Positions 56,859-64,000 of a stretch of 64,000 nt of DNA are shown piece by piece. Positions within the stretch are counted from its first letter, which is position 1, and every line of letters begins with the position of its first letter. The DNA is from Erythroxylum novogranatense (Eukaryota > Streptophyta > Magnoliopsida > Malpighiales > Erythroxylaceae): NCBI GenBank assembly GCA_029891385.1, contig CM057235.1, positions 12,736,001-12,800,000 of the forward strand, read 5' to 3'. A program made the position numbers and the translations under genes. Below the pieces are notes generated by a model. That model was not told the DNA's origin. It did not search any database and saw only the letters and a program-made list of their open reading frames with translations.

Positions 56859-57403
56859 AGGAGATGGATAGAGTTACTGAAGGACTATGACTGCACGATT
56901 GAGTATCATCCAGGAAGGCCAATGTGGTGGCGATGCACCGAGTAGGAGATCGCATGGCGGTCGGCTACCAGTTCAGTTTCGAGGTTACCCGCCTCGATTG
57001 ATTGAGAGCTCTTAATGTACAGATGGATTTGAATCAGGATGGAACTCTGCTTGCTACTCTGCTTGCTGAGGCCGATGTTGCATGACAGGATCCGGAGAGC
57101 TCAGGATCAAGACCCAGTGTTAGTGAGACTGATTGAGAGAGTCCAGGCCGGTACTGATTCGGAGTTTGAGTTGAGAGATGGGACGTTATAGATGGGACAG
57201 AGACTGTGTGTGCCTGATATAGATGATTTGAGACGGGAGATTCTAGAGGAGGCACATGTAGCTGCCTATGCTATGCATCCTGGTACGACCAAGATGTATC
57301 GTACTCGAGACAAAGATTTACGGTGGCTGGTATGAAGAGGCAAGTGGCGATGTATGTTTCGTGTTTCGATTTGTCGGCGAGTTAAGCGAGCATCGAGCTC
57401 CAG
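56859..57403 (+). pseudogene. Element D RNase H end and integrase N-terminus, heavily frame-broken
   Basis: CTIEYHPGR (about 56895) marks the RNase H end, then frame changes occur near 56925 onward. HPGTTKMYR (about 57279) is part of the integrase zinc-binding motif; its Cys pair is disrupted near 57360. This patch differs from the equivalent part of A mainly by small deletions. Confidence 0.75.
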
Positions 57404-58069
57404 ATGGGAAAGTTGCATTCGTTGCCCATCCCGGAGTGGAAATGGGAGCGAATTATCATGGATTTTGTGACGGGATTGCCTAGGACACCAAGGCAGTATG
57501 ATGCTATCTGGGTCATAGTGGACCGATTGACCAAATCGGCTCACTTCTTGCCAGTGAGGGAGAGCAATACTCTCGATCAGTTGGCCCAGAAGTATATGGC
57601 AGAGATTGTACGGTTGCATGGGGTTCCTTTGTCGATAGTCTCAGACAGGGATCCCAGGTTCACCTCGAGGTTCTGGAAGAGCCTACAGACTGCTATGGGT
57701 ACGAGGTTGAACTTCAGTACTGCATTTCATCCTCAGACGGATGGACAGAGTGAGAGGACGATTAAGACTGTTGAGGACATGCTTCGGGCATGTGTATTGG
57801 AGTTCAGAGGATCATGGGATCAGTATTTAGCACTGATTGAGTTTGCATATAATAACCAGTATCAGAGTAGTATTGGGATGACACCGTATGAGGCCTTGTA
57901 TAGGAGGCCGTGTCGATCGCCACTGTATTGGGATGGAGAAGGTATGAGATCGATAGAGGGTTCCGAGCTGATTCAGGACACAGTAGATAAGGTACAGTTG
58001 ATCCGGAGTCGCATCAAGGCGGCTCAGATGCATGTAAGAGCTATGTGGATCAAAGATCGGCGACGATGA
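57404..58069 (+). pseudogene. Element D integrase catalytic core
   Basis: A 221-codon frame with all three catalytic positions: [23 protein letters not shown] and [19 protein letters not shown]. It ends with a frame change near 58030. It continues the broken N-terminus and precedes the C-terminal module. Confidence 0.88.
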
Positions 58070-58441
58070 AATATAGTGTAGGTGACAGTGTTTCTCCGAG
58101 TGTCTCCTTGGAAAGAGTCTCGAGATTTGGCCGTAAGGGCAAGTTGAGCCCTCGGTATATCGGTCCGTATGAGATCCTTGAAAGGATAGGACCGTTGGCT
58201 TACAGATTAGCATTACCGAGTGAGTTGTCCCAGATGCATGATGTATTTCATGTTAGTATGCTCTGACGGTACCGTTCTGACCCGACGCATGTGATTCCGA
58301 CTCAGGAGATTGAGGTAGCCAGTGATTTGACTTATGTTGAGGAGCCGGTACGGATTATAGGATCACGGGTCAAGCAGCTGAGGAACAGGGTGATTCCATT
58401 GGTGAAAGTCCTTTGAAAAAACCACTCTTCTGAGGAAGCTA
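58045..58441 (+). pseudogene. Element D integrase C-terminus and truncated chromodomain
   Basis: The frame reads LSPRYIGPYEILERIGPLAY and MHDVFHVSML, then TGA 58264. Next come PTHVIPTQEIEVASDLTYVE and LRNRVIPLVKVL, then TGA 58413 (TGG in A), and NHSSEEA, where the element is cut at 58441 by element E. The remaining chromodomain residues should resume after E, outside the window. Confidence 0.85.
58437..58441. repeat. Left target site of element E, AGCTA
   Basis: AGCTA immediately precedes the LTR boundary. In element A the uninterrupted codons are GAAGCCACATGG, consistent with insertion inside the Ala-Thr codons of the chromodomain. The partner copy is outside the window. Confidence 0.5.
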
Positions 58442-58614
58442 TGTTGGATCCCGTTTCCGAAACCCAACTACTCATACAGATTTCCTCATAAACGTTAGAA
58501 ACCTTAGACATTCTAAAACCGGTGTAAATTTTTTTTCCTCATATTCTTCTATTCTCTTTTCCTTTATTCAAACTCAATCACATTCGAATTTCGGGTAAAT
58601 CGGAGGTCCTCATA

Positions 58615-58660
58615 ATTTTTTTATTTTTTTTATTTTTTTTTATTTTTTATTTTTTTATTC
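58615..58660. repeat. T-rich low-complexity run in LTR E
   Basis: Runs of 6-9 T separated by single A. Confidence 0.8.
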
Positions 58661-59212
58661 CTTACTCCGATTTGGACGCACCATACCTCGTTGGAGAAAA
58701 TCTTAACAAATTCTACACACCTTAAGAAATACCTTCAAAGCTAATTCCATCATTAAGATAGTCTAAACGCCAAATGGAGTTTCTGCCCAAATTTAGGAGA
58801 ATTTGGACAGCACCTCCCCTAAAATTGGATCTAGCCAAATTTTCCATTTCATTCCCAGTCTATAACCCTGCATAAAAACACTTCTATCTTCCAACTCAAT
58901 AGCACAGCCCATCCCCAACTCAAGGGCCACATCGCAATCTTAATCATCTATCATTTGAATTCTTAAAACTATTTCATCTCATCCTTATTTTTATCATTTC
59001 CATGCATACATCCAGACATTCTTTCTTATAATACATACACTATACAATTGAAACTTCTAAACCTTACTAATGACATAAAACCAAAGCAATACTAAGAGTC
59101 AAAGGACATTTAGCTCGATTACATTCTCAAATATAACATTTAAAATCAATTGCATCGAAGTTGCTTCACTTCCGATGTGGGACTCAGTTTCTCGTGCAAG
59201 ACCTGTGGAGGG

Positions 59213-59256
59213 GAAAAGGGGGTGAGCTCGACGGCTCCGTGGGTAACACATTTATA
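59213..59256 (-). promoter_or_regulatory. TATA core and GC-stem in LTR E
   Basis: Read on the minus strand: TATAAATGTGTTACCC, then GGAGC, a short loop, GCTCACCCCC. Same order as 37513-37558 in LTR B. Confidence 0.55.
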
Positions 59257-62200
59257 CATTAAACAATAAGTGAAAATTTGTCCTTTTTAACTTTCAAACA
59301 TTTCCCATTCGGGAATTGAAAACCTTTCAAAACAGTCATTTTCTCATTTCTCAAAATCTCAAACCTTTTTCAAATCATGTCCAGCTTTAAACATGAATGC
59401 ATCACATCATAATCAAATTAAAATCACATAATCAACTCAAAATCACATAATACGTCAAGGAGGTTAGTGTTGGACCCCACACCCCACCCGTAGGTGTTTG
59501 CGAGTTATATCATGCGGTGTGTGTTTCTTGGGTGATACCGCGGCATCCAACACAAACCACATAACACATCAAATGGTTTGGTTTGGTCCCAACAAGACGT
59601 AGTGCACATTCCCGCATAGCGGTTCACATGCGGCCAAGTGAGCAATGAGGGGAGTCCGAGATCGAACTCCTATACCACTAGCGGGCAAATGGCGAAGGCT
59701 ATAAACATGTAGAGACCAAAGGCACCGACTCACAACGGACTGACCAAACCCACATAAAGACTTAAGCAAAACGGAAATTCAAATTGCCCAAGGCACATTT
59801 CAAAATTTTGATTTTCATATTGGCACATTCTCATTCACAATTTCACATAATTCACATAGCAAATCAAATATCATTACCAAATCATCAATAAAGTATGCAA
59901 TACTTTTGATAATTTTATCAAAATCATTCATAAATGATAAATGCACGTAAGTATCAAATCTCCATAATTGACAAATCCTTCAAGTATCATGAATTTCAGA
60001 AATTTTTTCATTTATCAAAACATTTTGAAACTCAAAATAATACTTAGCTTATAATTCGAAGTATAAATATCTTACCCACCTGAATTTTCCTTAAGCTTTA
60101 GGATTGACCACATTGTCCTTCTTTAATCTCCACGAGCCTTAATTAAGCATAACAATGCTAATTAACAATAATTCTCAAGGCTGGAATTTTAAAAGAACGT
60201 CAAAACTTGACTTTCAACTTTCAAAAATCTCATTTATACTTTAACTCAACTATAACATCTAAAACCTATCTCAAATGAATCAATTATATTTAACAATCTC
60301 ATGTCTAAAAGCTACTAAACAAATCTAACTTTTTTTTTTTGACTTTCACAACCCATGTTCCTTCCTTTAACTCTAAGATAGATCTCAATATCTCAATTCA
60401 TTTTCAAGAAACCCATTAAACACAAAAACCCTCATTTCCAAGGGATATATCATTGCTGAAATTTTGTAAAGAAAAGAAAACATGCAAATTCTTTCATATA
60501 ACCTCACAAAAACCATAATCTGACAAATGGGAACAATGCTGGAAATTTTCCCAAACCTCCATTTCTATCTAATTCTCCATACTAAGCACTTCAAATATAC
60601 AAGTCATTCATTCCAAGGTGATGTGAACCATTTCTATTCACACTTCAACATCTCATACCCAATTCTGAGTCCCTATATGATCATACAACACAAATCATAT
60701 CCTTTTAATTACACTAAACACTCAAATGAACATGATCAAGAACATCCATTTACAACTATCTCCACATTCCATCTTAGTACTTCACTTACCCTACATTCAT
60801 TCACTCAATAACCCAATCAATAACTCAAAACCAATCATGATGTAACATCTAGCATTAAACAAGAACCAAAACAGAACATATATAGCTACCCTTTTATAAA
60901 CCTCTTCCTAACCCATCTTACCCATACTTTACTTAAACCAATAGCATCAACACGTATTAAATAACCATCAAGATTTGAAAATCTCTAAGTTTAGAACCCC
61001 TTCACAACAATTCTGATTTTTCCGAAACTCAAACCCCAACTTCATACTCATTCTTTTCTTCTACTCATTCTTCAAATCAAGCAAGAAAAGATAAAACCTA
61101 ACAATCAAAACCATGAATTAACAACTAATACACATGCTGATTTTTCTTTCCACTTTCCTAATTCTTCTTCTTTCATTTACTAATCCTTCACTCAAACCAT
61201 CATTAGCAAATAAGAAAGAATAAACCTAACAATAATCATGAATTACCAATCAATACTCATGCTGAAATTTTTCTTGGAATGGCAAACTTGGCTTAAACAA
61301 TCATCGAACTTTACCTAACTTTACTTAAACCTTTCTTAAGTCATTTAAACCCAAAACCCATCAAGAAACTTAAACAAATTCCAGAATTTTTCATACCCAC
61401 GAAAACCAGATTTTTCTCTCAACTTCCATTTACTCTTCTTCTTTTCTTATTCTTTCATAACCCAACTCTTCTAATCACTTCAACTCATTCTAATCACCAT
61501 TATCAAGCAAGAAAAGCAAACGCTAAACAATAAAACCATAAATTACACATGCTGAAATTTTGGAAAGAATGGAAAAACTTCCATTTTCACTACCCTAACT
61601 TTCCTTATACCTTTGTTAAGCTACTCCAATTAAAACCTCCTTCAAAACCAACCCAAAAATTCGAAATTCCCAAACCCTAGGCCATATATGCATGCTGAAA
61701 TTTTAATTAAGTCTCTATCATTCTTCCTCTTTTCTTTTTCCTTCACTATACTCTTCAATTCACCATCTTAACCAAGAAATGAAAAAAAAAATCCAAATTC
61801 GAAACCCTAATTCATGAAATCTGAATTTTTAAACCTTCCTAATCTCTTCTTCTTTCTTCATCAATCAACTTCCAATCATCATGCTTCAGCAAGAGAGGAA
61901 GAACTACAACAAGAAACTAAGAAAATTTCTAAATCCTTACCTTGAAAAGTGACCCACGACTTTCTTCTTCCTTTGGCTCAAATGGAAGACAACTCTTCCT
62001 CTTTCCTTTGGCTTTCTCGAGAACCCCTAAGAACTCCAAAGATCTTCACGTTTTTCTTCTTCTTCTTTCCCTTTGGATAGCCGAAATCATCTCTTCTTTT
62101 TTTTTCTCTTTGGCTAGCCGAATCCCCCTCTCTTCTTCCTTTCATTTTCGTAGATTCCCTTCTCTTTTTTGTTTTCCCCAAAAATAACGAGCTCCTCTCT

Positions 62201-63882
62201 CCTTTTTCTCCAAGTTTCCAGACCCTTCTATTGTTTTAAGCCATGTCATTAAATGGTAGGTAAGAGACCAAAGTGCCCTTCTCTTATTAGCCTATTTTCA
62301 AGTTTGCCCCTGCACTTCCATTTGAAAAATCTGATACATTACGTCCAGAATTTGAGCAGCTAAACGAAATAATTTGGATAAAATTTCTTCATGGAAATTG
62401 TTCCTCTTGATCATACGAATCCAACGCCACCGACAGCGCTCAAATCGGATCTAAAACGAAGAAGTTATGGCCAAATTACTAACTGACCTGCACAAAATCC
62501 GAAACTGAACTTTAACATAACTTCAGTCCAGAATTTGACAATCTTAGGGATGAAATTAAATTTCGATCCCTTCACATGATTTGTAGCTCTATGTTTTAAC
62601 TTTATTTTCCCTCAAGAATCAACTCAATCGGAGTTGTACAGCTCCCGAAAATCGCAAAATACTGAACCATATTCAGAAAATTATCCAACTTATAACCTAT
62701 AACTCATCTCTTACTTTGGTTCAATCAATCTCTTTCCATATCATCTCCTAAAAATCATAATTCTTCATAAAAATGAACGTAATTGTCTTAGAAATTCAAC
62801 GCTTCAAGAATCAAATCAATCGGATGTCGGAAGAAAGATTTATAACAAAAGATTGCAAAAGGGTCGAAGTTCAAGCAAAAGTTACAAAACCTTAAATACC
62901 CACCTATAACTGAATTTTTCGAAAATCATATCTCTTAATTCCGAACTCGGAATTTGACGAATTTGGTGTCTATGGAAAGGTAAAAGGAAGCTCTACAATT
63001 TCCCTGAAGTACTCAAAATCAAATTAGGTCTTTAAAGGAGTCAAAACCTCAATCAAAGATTCTGTCCAAAACAGCTTTTCCTAAACGACTTCCAATTTTT
63101 AATCGCTCATAACTCCTAGTTCCGATATCGAAAAATTACAAATTTTATGGCGTCGGAAAGATCGACATACAAGCTACAACTTTCAGTAAAGCCACTTTTT
63201 TCAATTCCGACTAAATCCATACGACGAGTGGCCTCGAAGTACAGCACATGCAAATCTATACTTAATAACATTTTCAAAACAAAGCATATCTTCCGAAATT
63301 CATATCTCTCAATCCCGACGTCGAAAAATAGTAAACTTTATGTCCACGAAAAGCTCTCGACAGAGGCTACAAGTTTCACGTTGATCATTTTCTCGGATTT
63401 TGCCTCAATTAAAAAGTCAATTTTTTTTCTCAAAGTCAAACTTCAAACGAACTTTGACTGATCATAACTCTCACTCCCGATATTGAAAAATTGCAAACTT
63501 TATGTCTACAGAAAACTCTTGACATAAACTACAAGTTTTCAGAAGACCATTTTATCAAATTTTGCCTACATCAAAAGTCAACTCTTAAAGTCAAACATTC
63601 TCTCTCCAAAAAGTCAAACTTTCTAAATTCTTCAAATTTTCACACTTTTTCTCTTTAATTCTTGCTATTTAACTTCATTTCAATCAACTCATCCACTTTC
63701 CTCTCATAATCCATATAAGTTCACTCAAATATCAAAGTCCTCAAAATTAAACAATTCATTTCTCATAAATTTTTCTTAATTTCATCAAATTTTCTTAAAT
63801 TCATAATTTTCTCACCAATTTCTTTCTCATTTAAAATTCATTTTAATATTTCTATTTTTCATCAAAAGTTCGGGGTCCAACA

Positions 63883-64000
63883 TTTCTCCCCCTCTTAAAA
63901 GAATTTCGTCCTCGAAATTCACATTTAAGAACATAATATTTCTTATCTCATTCCTTCTCATAAATATTTCTCAATCTCTTCATAATTTCTCAATTCTTAA
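63883..64000 (-). mobile_element. Element E: polypurine tract and end of internal region
   Basis: On the minus strand, GAATTTCGAGGACGAAATTC (63920-63901) is the stretch that ends pol in Tekay-like elements; A has the same text at 12947-12965. It is followed by AAGAGGGGGAGAAA (63896-63883) next to the LTR. The rest of E continues beyond the window. Confidence 0.8.

Larger units (their letters stand above)
58442..63882 (-). mobile_element. Element E: very long 3' LTR on the minus strand
   Basis: 5441 bp between TGTTGGATCCC (58442) and GGGGTCCAACA (63882), a clear inverted repeat pair. A polypurine site abuts it on the internal side. On the minus strand it contains TATAAATGTGTTACCC (59256-59241), followed by GGAGC...GCTCACC as in LTR B. 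A poly-T/A-rich run is at 58617-58660. Its one 94-codon plus ORF (60527-60811) and 104-codon ORF (63147-63461) resemble nothing known to me. The length is unusual, but no internal nested element with its own target duplication was recognised. Confidence 0.8.

Noticed and set aside
61942..62187. Phe/Ser-rich ORF and its Lys/Arg-rich antisense partner
   Set aside because: Translation of a CT-rich LTR tract of element E in both directions; no motif.

Overview
The window is plant nuclear DNA, almost certainly from an angiosperm, and consists of nested retrotransposons. I found no host single-copy gene, tRNA, rRNA or CRISPR. Every recognisable protein is retroelement-derived: Ty3/gypsy chromovirus (Tekay-like) Gag-Pol with a C-terminal chromodomain, Tat/Athila-type gag and protease, a Copia-type gag, and plant L1-type LINE ORF1, endonuclease and RT. 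Layering of this kind fits pericentromeric or other heterochromatin. The species cannot be named from the sequence.

Layout. 1-3460: 3' end and 3' LTR of a Tat/Athila-type element (F). 3461-4735: minus-strand LINE ORF1/endonuclease. 4736-5460 and 23865-25145: a second minus-strand LINE, split by element A. 5466-23859: element A, a Tekay-like chromovirus with TSD TTCTT. Its 3' LTR is split by a gag-only Copia-like element arranged LTR-int-LTR-int-LTR (15314-23395, TSD TGTTT). 25146-35383: a strongly decayed Tat/Athila-type element (C). A solo LTR (26963-28287, TSD ATAGG) sits inside its gag, and a short deletion-derivative element (R1-R2, 29985-33844) lies downstream of its protease. 35384-36001 and 46656-47293: a third LTR of the R family (R3), split by element B (36002-46650, TSD GTTTA), a young chromovirus. 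47294-50700: minus-strand LTR-like relic split by a solo LTR (47839-50459, TSD CCCTC). 50701-51111: probable start of a plus-strand LINE ORF1, interrupted by element D (51112-58441, TSD GTTCT). D is itself interrupted by minus-strand element E, whose LTR of about 5.4 kb fills 58442-63882.

How the parts relate. A, B and D carry gag, aspartic protease, RT, RNase H, DDE integrase and a chromodomain, the last being a plausible reason why they landed in older repeats. All are broken. The Copia-like dimer has only gag plus a protease stub and would depend on another element for RT and integrase.

Most notable signals: (1) several LTR families contain arrays of a short CG-centred palindrome, and one word (AAGTCGACTT, with the variant AAGTCGAGTT) is shared by the Copia-like element and the unrelated Ty3 element B; (2) the Copia-like tandem dimer has intact outer target-site duplications; (3) the LTRs of B carry an internal duplicate of their own terminus plus a PBS-like site; (4) Tekay-like LTRs share a small stem-loop followed by CTCA; (5) patches dense in single-base deletions suggest residual sequencing error in parts of the assembly.
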